This document shows, one piece after another, positions 40,128-42,919 of a stretch of 64,000 nt of DNA; the first letter of the stretch is position 1; every line of letters begins with the position of its first letter. The translations under genes and the position numbers were made by a program. The stretch is from Bactericera cockerelli (lineage: Eukaryota > Arthropoda > Insecta > Hemiptera > Triozidae). The notes under the pieces were generated by a model, which was given only the letters and a program-made list of their open reading frames with translations, searched no databases and was not told where the DNA came from. The DNA lies in the NCBI GenBank assembly GCA_024516035.1, contig CM044962.1, positions 10,302,207 through 10,366,206 of the forward strand, read 5' to 3'.

Positions 40128-41026
40128 ATGAACCTAGATCACTAACACACTCACACACCATACACACCCCACCTGTACATCACATTTCACAGACTTTCCT
40201 GAAATTGCACGGCAATTTGGGCTCATCTCTCATCAATTTTTTGCTATCTCTTACCATTTCATCTACACAATTTGGACACACAAAGATACAAACATGTCCA
40301 TATTAGTTTCTCTTTTATATAAAGATGATTATCTTTATTAATACAGTTAAGAACTTGGGCTGTAGAAAATGTCTTATTAACATACAAGATTAAGGGAGAA
40401 ATTAACAAAATGTTTTTATATATCTCTGTGGTGCTAAGTCTTGGATTGTATACTGTCTTGGACTAGCAAAACCAATGCTAAGCAATGACTTGTGTTATCA
40501 ATTATGCCCTTTGTTTTAATACATGAAGTTTTTTTCTGATACGCTTTAATTAACTTTACAAAACATAATTAAAGGAAAACTCTAAACATGTGAGGTGTAG
40601 TAACCCATAAGTACCTACCTATCTAACTTTCAAGACTGTATGTACTCCTGCGTTAATCCAAACAGACTTCTGAGGAATTACGAAGGTTGGAGAGAGAAAA
40701 AGCCACAAGTTCTCTCACTACCTTAAGATTTAAATTTGTAAATCATTTGGAGCCCTTCAAAGCTTAGGAGAAGTACCTTTGTATTAGAAGTACCGACACT
40801 AAGCAGTGACTTAAGTCATCGATGTTGTCTATTAATTTTGCCCTAAATGTTTCTTTATAAAGACAATAAATAAATAAACTATAAACTAAAAAATCCAGAG
40901 TAGCTCTACAAATGGCAAACAAAGATACATACCCCATCGCTGAGCTTTCCACTCAGAAAAAACTTTAGACCTTTGAAGATCTGATTGAGATCTTCTGTGT
41001 CTCCCAAGTTGGTATCATCACTCATA
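8254..41026 (-). CDS. ptip: PTIP/PAXIP1 orthologue, BRCT-domain chromatin protein (23 exons seen, C-terminus off window)
   Basis: PTIP joins the Trr/MLL3-MLL4 histone H3K4 methyltransferase complex and acts in the DNA-damage response through its BRCT domains (family knowledge). Exons in order: 41026-40933, 39715-39531, 34230-34053, 33627-33465, 33025-32847, 32048-31886, 30846-30656, 29830-29384, 27998-27900, 27177-26932, 26441-26253, 25468-25325, 24851-24714, 22978-22765, 21611-21463, 19412-19332, 16868-16659, 14069-13974, 12916-12685, 11953-11763, 9931-9822, 8818-8672, 8438-8254. All junction phases agree and give about 1343 codons. BRCT1-2 lie at about residues 18-206, the Gln-rich linker to about 1130, BRCT3-4 after that. 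Human PAXIP1 has the same order but a shorter linker. The final BRCT pair must lie left of the window. Identification is by remembered similarity plus consistent splicing. Confidence 0.93.
8672..8818 (-). CDS. ptip: ptip exon: start of BRCT4
   Basis: Encodes DEKPCRSHYICATGFEK then W-x5-GAKY, aligning with PAXIP1 'GGKPCSQHIISVTGF...GAKYTGY'. Acceptor TTTCACAG, donor GTAAGT. Phases join 9822-9931 upstream and 8254-8438 downstream. Confidence 0.9.
8868..9075 (-). repeat. tRNA-derived SINE, family A
   Basis: On the minus strand: TGTCCCGGTAGCTCAGTGG (A-box-like), a B-box GGTTCGAAACC, a shared body, and an (ATT)n tail. About 207 bp. Other copies are at 18127, 22034, 32541, 54284, 55756, 56728 and 60606. 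Confidence 0.85.
9160..9305 (-). repeat. tRNA-derived SINE, family D
   Basis: Minus strand: GACCTTAGTAGCTTGATCG head, AAGTCCCGGTTT B-box region and a GTGATTAATACAAATGTGATAAC tail. Same family as 14640-14790, 39798-39930, 54712-54870 and 59738-60060. Confidence 0.75.
9391..9640 (+). repeat. tRNA-derived SINE, family B (5' part)
   Basis: Starts GCCTCCATGGTGCAACGGTTG, has B-box GAGTTCGATCC, and continues into the CTGTTCCCTCCGA...GGGTAAAACCCC body shared with 23100, 23822 and the inverse copies at 21105, 28735 and 59305. Confidence 0.75.
9822..9931 (-). CDS. ptip: ptip exon: end of BRCT3
   Basis: Encodes GLRDGKRCITAHWLNDVV then LPPHLAIHFP, matching PAXIP1 'RKRCVTAHWLNTVL...PPHRALHFPVAF'. Acceptor TTCCTCAG, donor GTAAGC. 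Starts in phase 0 and ends with two bases completed by the next exon. Confidence 0.92.
9963..10192 (+). repeat. SINE family F, (CAA)n-tailed, 5' truncated
   Basis: Shares ACTATAAACAGAGAACAGACTAGCC... and the (CAA)n end with copies at 13581, 29100, 43450 and 56455. It begins about 30 bp upstream of the acceptor of the 9822-9931 exon. Confidence 0.8.
10440..10672. mobile_element. Non-autonomous Helitron-like element
   Basis: It has an AT-rich start, then ACTGACTGACTG repeats. It ends with a GC hairpin (GCGGGCGACAGCCCGC) immediately followed by CTAG before T. A 3' hairpin with a CTRR end and A/T insertion is the Helitron signature. No Rep/helicase coding is present. Confidence 0.6.
10682..10990. 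repeat. Retroposon fragments (AAACTTGATCAAGG family, then SINE family E piece)
   Basis: TTTAATCAAGTTTTATTTAC...AAACTTGATCAAGGACGG resembles 7945-8045. It is followed by CCATAATTCCTCCACTGGTC..., a degraded copy of the family E sequence at 45005 and 57776. Confidence 0.55.
11577..11706. mobile_element. MITE, about 128 bp, TIR CGTATTTATGAACAG
   Basis: Nearly identical to 14218-14346. Ends are inverted repeats (CGTATTTATGAACAG with CTGTTCATAAATGCG, altered at this copy's right end). The interior is also partly self-complementary. Confidence 0.7.
11763..11953 (-). CDS. ptip: ptip exon: start of BRCT3
   Basis: Encodes PPEKCLLGCVFLVVEYDKQQ then WKQIILQNGGEV...THILC, aligning with PAXIP1 'PEEGFLLGCVFAIADY...WKRIIQAHGG...THLLC'. 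Acceptor CTTGCAG, donor GTAGCA (weak). Phase matches both neighbours. Confidence 0.93.
12685..12916 (-). CDS. ptip: ptip exon: Gln-rich linker to BRCT3
   Basis: Encodes SAPPSVPQQ..., an alanine/serine-rich stretch, then QHQQQMQHQQRAQFYGHNPN. The FYGHNP end matches 'LFGHDPAVEIPEE' just before BRCT3 of PAXIP1. Acceptor ATTTCAG, donor GTAAGT. Confidence 0.9.
13205..13370 (-). repeat. tRNA-derived SINE, family C (degraded)
   Basis: Contains TATGTGGTCACA, AATGAGGAATAAA and the inverted B-box GGATTCGAGTTCGAACC region seen in intact copies at 25838, 30852 and 44117. Confidence 0.6.
13581..13850 (-). repeat. SINE family F, full length
   Basis: (TTG)n at the left, then TAGCCAGCTTGGC... to CTGTTTAACGTCCCCCAGTCAGAC. 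About 270 bp. Same layout as 29100-29364. Confidence 0.82.
13974..14069 (-). CDS. ptip: ptip exon: linker (Gln/Leu-rich)
   Basis: 32 codons: DASAAGQLRLMTAHHQAQLQ followed by STHPVSSTQLYQ. Acceptor ACATCTAG, donor GTTAGT. In frame with exons at 16659 and 12685. Confidence 0.82.
14218..14346. mobile_element. MITE, second copy of the CGTATTTATGAACAG family
   Basis: Matches 11577-11706 over its whole length. The left end CGTATTTATGAACAG pairs with the right end CTGTTCATAAATGCG. Confidence 0.75.
14437..14491. repeat. Poly-T run, about 55 nt
   Basis: Uninterrupted T run, probably the poly-A tail of a retroposon on the minus strand. Length may be affected by assembly. Confidence 0.9.
14640..14790 (-). 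repeat. tRNA-derived SINE, family D
   Basis: Minus strand head CACCGACCTCAGTAGCTTGATCG, a B-box near GGTTCGAGTCC, then CACAAATATGATAAC tail. Well preserved. Confidence 0.8.
14864..16658. other. AT-rich ptip intron sequence, nothing recognised
   Basis: No ORF, splice pair or repeat family that I could recognise. A purine-rich stretch (15660-16050) has many short GGAA/AAAGAG runs. Confidence 0.5.
16659..16868 (-). CDS. ptip: ptip exon: proline-rich linker
   Basis: 70 codons, GC-rich. Begins QSTVPSSSTPVHHHN, contains TKTALANMLSNRLQG, then a Pro/Thr run ending LTILSPVQ. Acceptor TTCAACTCAG, donor GTAACA. Phase 0 on both sides. Confidence 0.85.
16869..18126. other. ptip intron, no recognised element
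   Basis: AT-rich sequence without conserved ORF or clear repeat termini. Confidence 0.5.
18127..18331 (-). repeat. tRNA-derived SINE, family A
   Basis: Full copy: ATAATATCGCCTTATT at the tail end to TACCGGGACA at the head. B-box GGGTTTCGAACCC, inverted. Confidence 0.85.
18903..19124. mobile_element. MITE with AGGYGGTATGCAGAG termini
   Basis: The left end AGGCTGGTATGCAGAG and right end CTCTGCATACCACCT are inverted repeats about 222 bp apart. Flanking TTA on both sides is compatible with a PIF/Harbinger-type duplication, but this is weak. Confidence 0.65.
19332..19412 (-). CDS. ptip: ptip exon: short linker exon
   Basis: 27 codons: VMEQTQAAAQSLTTPDLVSA then HPGSDLN. Acceptor TTGTTCTAG, donor GTAAGT. 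Phase 0. Confidence 0.8.
19893..20165 (-). repeat. tRNA-derived SINE, family H
   Basis: Minus strand head GCGCGATTAGCTCAGTGG, B-box near GTTCGATCCAC, ending at CAGTAGCTCCTGTTTCATGGC. Other copies at 27420 (plus) and 31275 (minus, partial). Confidence 0.75.
20635..20817. mobile_element. MITE, 183 bp, long TIRs
   Basis: AAGGACCGAATTATGAAACA at the left is repeated inverted at the right, and the terminal repeats continue for about 50 bp with few mismatches (AATCTAAGTGGACACTATC with its complement). Confidence 0.85.
21105..21453 (-). repeat. tRNA-derived SINE, family B, full length
   Basis: Minus strand: GCCTCCGTGGCGTAACGGTT, B-box GAGTTCGATTCCC, body to TCCGTGAGATAGG and CACGGACACGAAATTAT end. 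It ends within about 10 bp of the donor of the 21463-21611 exon. Confidence 0.82.
21463..21611 (-). CDS. ptip: ptip exon: Gln-rich linker
   Basis: Encodes VQQVGAGGVSMELIQLKQRQ then poly-Gln (LLQQQQQLVQQQQQ). Acceptor GCTCCTCAG, donor GTTAGT. It starts with two bases, matching the one base left by 22765-22978. Confidence 0.87.
21638..21841. repeat. (GA)n microsatellite, about 200 bp
   Basis: Imperfect GAGAGA tract directly upstream of the acceptor of ptip exon 21463-21611. On the ptip strand it is a CT-rich tract. Confidence 0.95.
22034..22245 (-). repeat. tRNA-derived SINE, family A
   Basis: Starts with (AAT)n tail, ends at CTAGCGGGACA. B-box GGGTTTCGAACCC, inverted. Confidence 0.82.
22330..22550 (-). 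repeat. tRNA-derived SINE, family G
   Basis: Minus strand: GACCTCCGTGACTGAGTGG head and B-box region GGGTTCGAATCCC. A truncated copy is at 61430-61585. Confidence 0.72.
22765..22978 (-). CDS. ptip: ptip exon: Gly/Pro/Gln-rich linker, very GC-rich
   Basis: Encodes IILQQQQQGPGASSLQVRVP, then GPTFTWNPASAGG..., ending SGPGGVPPQGG. Acceptor CTTCCCCAG, donor GTAAGT. GC content is far above the flanking introns. Phase fits 24714-24851 and 21463-21611. Confidence 0.88.
23100..24697 (+). repeat. Tandem duplication, unit about 724 bp, carrying SINE B and a second tRNA-like piece
   Basis: Copy 1 is at about 23100-23821 and copy 2 at 23822-24697. Each has a family B SINE, a CTTGAAGGTCATCATAGC stretch, an inverted tRNA-like piece ending TGAGCTATCCGTCCGC, and CACCTTGTAGACTGAAAAG. 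Copy 2 has an extra insert of about 130 bp (24475-24605) with an AATGCC hairpin. Copy 2 ends about 15 bp from the donor of ptip exon 24714-24851. Confidence 0.85.
24714..24851 (-). CDS. ptip: ptip exon: Gln-rich linker
   Basis: 46 codons: GQRPAGAIIRPGQQIATVIR then HPTTGNWVQAPPGQINP and nine Gln. Acceptor ATTTCAG, donor GTGAGC. Phase 0. Confidence 0.88.
25203..25342. repeat. ptip: 70-bp tandem duplication over a ptip exon end
   Basis: 25203-25272 and 25273-25342 are near-identical. Each contains the last 18 coding bases of exon 25325-25468 plus a donor: GTAAGT in the exon-proximal copy, GTGAGT in the distal copy. Confidence 0.93.
25325..25468 (-). CDS. ptip: ptip exon: Gln-rich helix
   Basis: 48 codons: VQQHQIPPRGQVLKLNARAH then QQLQNMTPQEKSNFLSRLQQ and RHIIMQMQ. 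Acceptor TTACCAG, donor GTAAGT. A second donor 70 bp downstream is created by a tandem duplication. Confidence 0.9.
25838..26045 (+). repeat. tRNA-derived SINE, family C
   Basis: Contains GGTAGTCATGTGGTTAAG, B-box GGTTCGAATCC, a CTTTGAGCATTAACCTCGCC hairpin and a (TATTAT)n tail. Confidence 0.82.
26253..26441 (-). CDS. ptip: ptip exon: Gln-rich linker
   Basis: 63 codons: NQQHVLQQQQQQSQQHQQQN, eight Gln, ILLQQQFGQQGQ..., ending QRTTNWTL. Acceptor CTCATAG, donor GTAAAA (weak). Confidence 0.88.
26725..26925. repeat. LINE-like 3' end fragment with AATGCC hairpin
   Basis: AATGCCGTTGGCATTAGCACC then CGCCCTTGATGAAG... to AATAAAACTTGATCAAA, next to the donor of exon 26932-27177. Similar to 24480-24605 and 7945-8072. 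Confidence 0.6.
26932..27177 (-). CDS. ptip: ptip exon: Gly/Gln-rich linker
   Basis: 82 codons: DSQGSSQQSGGQSGGPLQMQ, QIIFRGRDGQQHILQQ..., WHFTQVRQSGPPPPPG, ending QQQIVIQQQ. Acceptor TTCCCCAG, donor GTAAAA. Confidence 0.88.
27420..27690 (+). repeat. tRNA-derived SINE, family H
   Basis: GCGCACGATTAGCTCTGTGG head, B-box GGGTTTGAACC, and an end at TACAGTAGCTCCTGTTTCAT. Inverse of 19893-20165. Confidence 0.72.
27900..27998 (-). CDS. ptip: ptip exon: linker
   Basis: 33 codons: GRVIQEQVIQQGRVQLPPDQ then ILAQGRVIQQPVA. Acceptor TTTCCAG, donor GTAAGC. The GRVIQ motif repeats within the exon. Confidence 0.85.
28735..29060 (-). repeat. tRNA-derived SINE, family B, diverged
   Basis: Minus strand head GCCTCCGTGATGTAACGGTT, body through GGGTAAAACCCCCGTCCTGA. 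It has an internal insertion of about 75 bp around 28885-28955. Confidence 0.72.
29100..29364 (-). repeat. SINE family F with 13-bp target duplication next to a splice donor
   Basis: 265 bp, (TTG)n to CAGTCAGACT. AAAAACCTTGTGT occurs at 29087-29099 and again at 29365-29377. The second copy abuts the donor (29378-29383) of exon 29384-29830. Confidence 0.9.
29384..29830 (-). CDS. ptip: ptip exon: long Gln-Ile repeat exon
   Basis: 149 codons and the longest coding exon. Made of repeats around QQIIQQ (for example QQIIQQTSQSQQIIQQTSQS), beginning DGVIQQQQRQVLQPGQQ and ending GGRIIAEHVIQQ. Acceptor TGTTGGCAG, donor GTAATT. Opposite-strand and other-frame ORFs here are shadows of the repeat. Confidence 0.9.
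29978..30172 (+). repeat. LINE-like 3' end, GTGGCAGAGAAT family
   Basis: GTGGCAGAGAATGGGTAAGG..., TTCACCCCGGATTACAAGAC, T-rich body, ending AATAAAGTGTAAATGAATAAA repeats. Same family as 31575-31770. Confidence 0.6.
30253..30270 (-). CDS. ptip: Candidate 18-nt ptip microexon
   Basis: On the minus strand, TATTGGCTAG precedes AGTCAGATAATTGGAGCG, which is followed by GTAAGT. It would add Ser-Gln-Ile-Ile-Gly-Ala in phase 0 between exons 30656-30846 and 29384-29830. Splice sites are good, but so short a match could be chance. Confidence 0.45.
30656..30846 (-). CDS. ptip: ptip exon: Gln-rich linker
   Basis: Encodes PSAVSSGGLSHLTDPMQQRI, YVQQHLSQQQKQLLMQQ, poly-Gln, then LQLNVQWSRSHA. Acceptor TATTCCAG, donor GTAAGT. 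The two leading bases complete a codon begun in 31886-32048. Confidence 0.88.
30852..31066 (-). repeat. tRNA-derived SINE, family C
   Basis: (AAT)n, ACTCTTTAGTGGAAGGTAAC, a hairpin around GGTTAATGCTCAAAG, and inverted B-box GGATTCGAACC, ending TACCAGTGCAT. It lies 6 bp from the acceptor of exon 30656-30846. Confidence 0.82.
31275..31500 (-). repeat. SINE family H, 3' part, with internal 80-bp duplication
   Basis: TAGCCATGAAACAGGAGCTA occurs at 31285 and 31364, followed by CTTGCCCATCC and the family H body to GTGCTGGCTCAAC. Confidence 0.7.
31575..31770 (+). repeat. LINE-like 3' end, GTGGCAGAGAAT family
   Basis: GTGGCAGAGAATGCCTAAAG, CATTAACTTCGCCCCGG, T-rich body, ending AATAAATAAAGTGTAAATAAA. 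Similar to 29978-30172. Confidence 0.65.
31886..32048 (-). CDS. ptip: ptip exon: Pro/Ser-rich linker
   Basis: Encodes SPHVSGATSGPMSSIMSQLR, PPPPGPTSTSHHQIIMTQ..., ending LPSQLKIN. Acceptor TGTATTTCAG, donor GTAAGT. Ends with one base completed by the next exon. Confidence 0.88.
32020..32213. repeat. ptip: 97-bp tandem duplication over a ptip exon start
   Basis: 32020-32116 and 32117-32213 are near-identical. Each carries an acceptor (TATTTCAG or TATTTTAG) and the first codons of exon 31886-32048. Confidence 0.92.
32541..32747 (-). repeat. tRNA-derived SINE, family A
   Basis: Full copy from ATAATAATATCGCC to GAGCTACCGGGACA. Confidence 0.85.
32847..33025 (-). CDS. ptip: ptip exon: acidic linker after BRCT2
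   Basis: Encodes LGDLSSITGFDDVDLPPSGE, then HPNLQQLKQRFPWMSPTSS..., ending PAKLSQ. Acceptor ATTTCAG, donor GTGAAG. Two leading bases complete a codon. Confidence 0.88.
33465..33627 (-). CDS. ptip: ptip exon: end of BRCT2
   Basis: Encodes PKYEYVIRFRPNIKLVTPDW then EYHPRLLIVPKPPPSPKPQQ. Aligns with PAXIP1 'KYECALKRASIKIVTPDW...YHPRLII'. Acceptor TATTCCCAG, donor GTAATA. Confidence 0.94.
34053..34230 (-). CDS. ptip: ptip exon: start of BRCT2
   Basis: Encodes PKAFEIDNVLFKN..., LSLLFFHGGTFEKN and KITHMLCSAASG, aligning with 'IFFGITACLS...[22 protein letters not shown]'. Donor GTGAGT. The acceptor is either AG at 34231-34232 or AG at 34249-34250. Both keep frame and both follow a U12-type branch site (34253-34261). 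Confidence 0.9.
34253..34261 (-). other. ptip: U12-type branch point motif
   Basis: Minus strand TTCCTTAAC, the minor-spliceosome branch consensus, 5-23 nt before the two possible acceptors. It pairs with the U12-type donor at 39522-39530. Confidence 0.8.
34757..34930 (+). repeat. 5' LTR, Ty3/gypsy-type element
   Basis: 174 bp, identical by eye to 39188-39361. Contains AATAAA near the middle. Confidence 0.95.
34931..34948 (+). other. Primer binding site of Ty3/gypsy-type element
   Basis: TGGTGTCAGGTGTGTTG directly follows the 5' LTR. The TGG start is the expected complement of a tRNA CCA end. I did not assign the tRNA. Confidence 0.7.
35010..39179 (+). CDS. Ty3/gypsy-type gag-pol polyprotein, 1389 aa
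   Basis: Complete single ORF. Gag begins with a coiled-coil-like charged segment. Two zinc knuckles start at C247 (C-x2-C-x4-H-x5-C) and C268 (CYQCDKKGHFATVC). Protease active site is LDTGA with D337. Reverse transcriptase has D569 (STMDATRGFWQV) and the ADD box at 630-632 (LADDILI instead of the usual YADD or YVDD). RNase H begins near D784 (QADASS). The integrase has an HHCC region (HLGHLGI...SCETC) and catalytic D1085, D1142, E1178, an exact DD35E spacing. There is no env. Gag and pol lie in one frame, as in several gypsy-like clades. All key residues look intact, so the copy may be active. Confidence 0.96.
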   Translation: MDKELEKQIQQIVQKKLAEYEAENKTLKAQLSEEKVKQSVTLVKQVNSLPLPSGLKLDGNVRSNIEHFRRMWNNFETASGLQTETNVVRVSTMLTAIGEEASMKIYKLIEKPEDKTTEEILSILIEKLTPEVNIRYERYIYNSMKQTEEESYQDYFLKLKTQSKLCEYKTMEDELLLDKIICSIKDVKLREKLWLKKNIDLSEAINICKSSEETKKQLEFLEDKQNEINKVEFKNKKFRHTKNQKKCAYCGGEWHSKIEECPARTSICYQCDKKGHFATVCRQRRNNIKYVHHNVPNNDDVDQKILQVNHFKDQGVFINLNVILPNSKVKTTSFQLDTGATCSIIGEKTLCNILEVENIQLCLSNAVLRAVNGTALGVKGKYTMKIRKGKHIFHLEFIVVDYDHKPLLSYKACDTLNLITYCREVLKICEIKNIQEKQLEKNIPHSTKKMVEKYKDVFEGIGEIAGEVDIDFSTEVTPVKQSPRRVPIALKDDLKMEIENMLKNNIIVEEPGFTDWTSNVTIVKRNNKLRVCIDPTHLNRAIKDTKQQLPTIDEIIPELNNAKLFSTMDATRGFWQVKLTERSSKLTAFWTPFGKYRYLRLPFGLSTAMEIFQKKMLEVVHGLRGVFVLADDILIVGYGDSQEDAQCDHDKNLEALLKRLKERNVKLNPDKTHLCKKEIKFYGHILTSQGIKPDPSKISSIVNMPRPENKEAVMRFLGMVTYLSRYINKLSDTTEVLRKITRNGETFQWTDNEEKAFLNIKNIIADATKLKYFDPKKPITIQADASSFALGCAILQEDQPVAYASKMLTSTQKNYAQIEKEMLAIVFACQRFDQYICGQPNVVIETDHSPLVSIFKKPLLKIPKRLQSMILTLQRYNLLVKYKNGTSMYLADTLSRAPESLQNIEKQNDIYKISQEIDLCETVSTLRIINTGINYYDNKIIKISDESIQRIKEETNTDGQLQHLKQQIIKGWPEEKHKLSNELKCFWNYRADLTIEDGIILKGNQILIPVKLRKEFLKKIHLGHLGIEATQKLAKEVVFWPNLNNEIKDLVQSCETCAKLSANQKRIEMKSYEVPKEPFEIISMDVFEVDIKGKKRRFLVTIDHYSDYFEIDELKDLSSACVILICKRNFSRHGIPRTVITDGATNFSSQEFKKFSNDWEFHHVMSSPHYPQSNGKAESAVKVVKTLIKKSIDSNTDFYQMLLLHRNTPNKTNFSPAKRLMNRWLRCHIPSINKDLEPIEQQCVQDKIKENKNKAKIYYDRHSVSRQDLQVDEDVWYKKMPESETWSKGKIESKDGNRSYTVRTSEGAMLRRNEKFIKPDSTHPETSSCENEERGDDVVDSSPTEEKENVQNPPNQSPRIMSNDNEDERPTRQRRQTKLPSRYKDYVFY
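39178..39187 (+). other. Polypurine tract of Ty3/gypsy-type element
   Basis: GAAGAGGGGA, overlapping the stop codon of the polyprotein and abutting the 3' LTR. Confidence 0.8.
39188..39361 (+). repeat. 3' LTR, Ty3/gypsy-type element
   Basis: 174 bp, identical to the 5' LTR and followed by TCAAG, the target duplication. Confidence 0.95.
39522..39530 (-). other. ptip: U12-type 5' splice site
   Basis: Minus strand GTATCCTTT, a full match to the minor-spliceosome donor consensus. Using it leaves two bases (GA), which is the phase the next exon (34053-34230) needs. Confidence 0.85.
39531..39715 (-). CDS. ptip: ptip exon: BRCT1
   Basis: Encodes IEDLLVKNGGEKIEYFSDYV, KICIVGEDP, then AKEIYEVPAVTEDWVKFSLH. 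Aligns with PAXIP1 'VIQLLKAGKAKEV...AREVFDLPVVKPSWVILS'. Acceptor ACTTTCAG. Ends at the U12-type donor. Confidence 0.92.
39798..39930 (+). repeat. tRNA-derived SINE, family D
   Basis: TAGTAGCTTGATCAATAAGG head, B-box GGTTCAAGTCCC, tail GTGATTAACACAAATCAC. Confidence 0.75.
40074..40325. repeat. (CA)n tract and truncated copy of the 46.1-46.95 kb repeat
   Basis: About 48 bp of (CA)n, then CA-rich sequence, then ATCAATTTTTTGCTATCTCT and ACACAAAGATACAAA...TCTCTTTTATATA, matching 46820-46945. Confidence 0.75.
40326..40932. other. ptip intron 1 of the coding region, nothing recognised
   Basis: AT-rich. AAAACCAATGCTAAGCAATGACTTG (40469) is echoed near 40795 and 60830-60950, a low-copy repeat of unknown type. 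Confidence 0.45.
40933..41026 (-). CDS. ptip: ptip first coding exon
   Basis: ATG at 41025-41023, one base after a good acceptor (GTTCTCTTATCAG). Encodes MSDDTNLGDTEDLNQIFKGL then KFFLSGKLSDG, matching the PAXIP1 start (MSD... then 'VKYYAVGDID'). Donor GTATGT. The first 5' in-frame ATG is used. Confidence 0.92.
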
Positions 41027-41542
41027 CTGATAAGAGAACACTTTGAAGTGCACTTGTTTCAGGAGTTCTGTATGGTTTGTAGAAGAGTTGGGTCCTTCTT
41101 ATTACATGTTGATGACAGGTGAAACTAAAATAGTTAAACAAGTAGTTTGAAACTGGAAAAAAAGGAATAAGAATTGAGAAATTAAATAATAAACAGGAAA
41201 AAAGGGTTTACTTTACATTCAACTCTCAACTTATCCATTCAAATAATTTTTTTAAAAGCCTGGTTTTGGGTTTTGTTTTGTACAGAGTTGTCAGCTGTTA
41301 CAAACGACAAATACTCATTCAGTTCAGTGTGGAAAAGGTCCCACAATGCTAAAAAAATCCCTCTAATTTCTTTTATAAGGGGAATTTGGGTTTTTTTTAT
41401 GAACCCCTCCCCCTATTAGCACAAAAAGAAATTGATTATTTATATATTTATTCACAACTGTAGGATTTGCCCTTTAGGAGGGTTCAACTTGGGCTTAAAA
41501 TTGCAAGAACATATAGAAAGGAAAATTAGTGCTGAGGCTTAC

Positions 41543-41680
41543 CTGATCGAAAAAATGTGATGGAGTGAAAAGTGAAAGTGGTGAAGAGGTTAAGAGCTGT
41601 TGGTGAGAAGATAGCGCTTCCAGCAGGCAGGAGGGGAAGTTGGTTCTCCAAAATGGCAGGGTTGCCAGCTGACTTGGAAC
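41543..41680 (-). promoter_or_regulatory. ptip: Probable ptip 5' UTR exon (transcription start not located)
   Basis: A CGATCAG/GTAAGC donor on the minus strand at 41537-41542 fits splicing to the acceptor just before the ATG. The upstream end is a guess. The ATG-free region contains CAAAATGGCAGG, a YY1/Pho-like core. Confidence 0.5.
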
Positions 41681-42370
41681 AGATTTCTTGGTGTGGGACT
41701 TTTAACTTTTGTTAGGGTTTAAAAAATACTTCCCTCCACTCTCAACTCAAGCACGAAATGATCAGGAGAGGAAATAGGAGACAGGAGCGGCAACTCAGAC
41801 ATTCACAAGAATTATACAACAACAATTAGTCGTAGTTTACAATTTACAAAAATCAAGAAATAATACAAAAATGTTAAAAATACCATGTCCAAATCATCCA
41901 AATGTAACATTTGGACAAAAAGAAATAAAAATAAATTAAATTTCGACCAATTAGGTAAACCTATACCTACGAAAAAAAATCTCGGGGGGGGGGGAGGGAA
42001 TAAAATTTAATGAGTCTGTAAACTGGGAGCAAAGAAGAGGGCTTGTAAAGGAGGAATGTGTACCTTATTGTGCTACTTTTGATCCTAATAACATTATTAT
42101 AACCACTATACATACTTAATAATACCTATTTTTTAGAAAAACGAACACAAATTATCTTCAATGTTTTAATTTTCTGTTTTAATGTCCATGACAATGAAAA
42201 ATTGAGGAGTTGGGGAATTTTTATGAGTTTTCATTATAATTATGACTACATCTGGCAACCCTGAGATGAGGAAAGTCAAAAAATGAACAAAAACAAATCA
42301 AAGGTAATTTTTCTTAAAGGTAATTTTAGAAAAAGAAAAGCAGTTCTGTTGTAATGAAAATTTATTGAGT
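41681..42370. promoter_or_regulatory. Intergenic region between divergent ptip and su(w[a])
   Basis: About 0.7 kb, AT-rich, with a G-run at 41981-41992. No TATA box convincingly placed. It lies between the probable 5' UTR exons of two head-to-head genes. Confidence 0.5.
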
Positions 42371-42444
42371 GATAGTTGTGAATAAATAAAGGTCTATCCG
42401 AGGAACGAAACAGTGACTAGTACCAAACTAACGAAGAACTGCAG
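42371..42444 (+). promoter_or_regulatory. su(w[a]): Probable su(w[a]) 5' UTR exon
   Basis: Ends at CTGCAG/GTAATT (donor at 42445). An acceptor TAATTACCAG at 42721-42730 precedes the ATG exon. The start of this exon is not determined. Confidence 0.45.
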
Positions 42445-42752
42445 GTAATTCATCACTAAACATTTAATTTTGATGATGGATGGTGATGATGTTCACAAGA
42501 CCCTCATTTTCTTTTCTTCTGACCTCAGGTTGCATGGCAATGAGATGGACTTTTGACACCTACTTTTAAATCATTCATACCTCTGCTAATGCACTTAAAA
42601 GTACCTCTGTTGATAAGCATGAAATTATCAATCTATATAATGCTCCCATAGTCTACAACCTCTGCACCGAATGTTAAGTATTGCTACGTAATAATCAACC
42701 ATCCCAAGTATTGTTATTTATAATTACCAGCCAACTCCAGTCTCTTGTAACA

Positions 42753-42919
42753 ATGGCTCCACCAATTAAACCTAGAAGAGGAGAGATGAAAAACATCGGT
42801 GAACTGCTCATGTTCGGGTACTCATGCAAGTTGTTCCGGGATGATGAGAAAGCCTTGTACATTGATCAGGGCAAACACCTGATACCTTGGATGGGAGATG
42901 AAACTGTGAAAATTGACAG
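42753..42919 (+). CDS. su(w[a]): su(w[a]) first coding exon
   Basis: [20 protein letters not shown] then [20 protein letters not shown] and [15 protein letters not shown], matching SFSWAP '[17 protein letters not shown]...[10 protein letters not shown]'. No earlier in-frame ATG after the acceptor. Donor GTAGAT, so intron retention gives AGG then TAG, an immediate stop. Confidence 0.94.
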
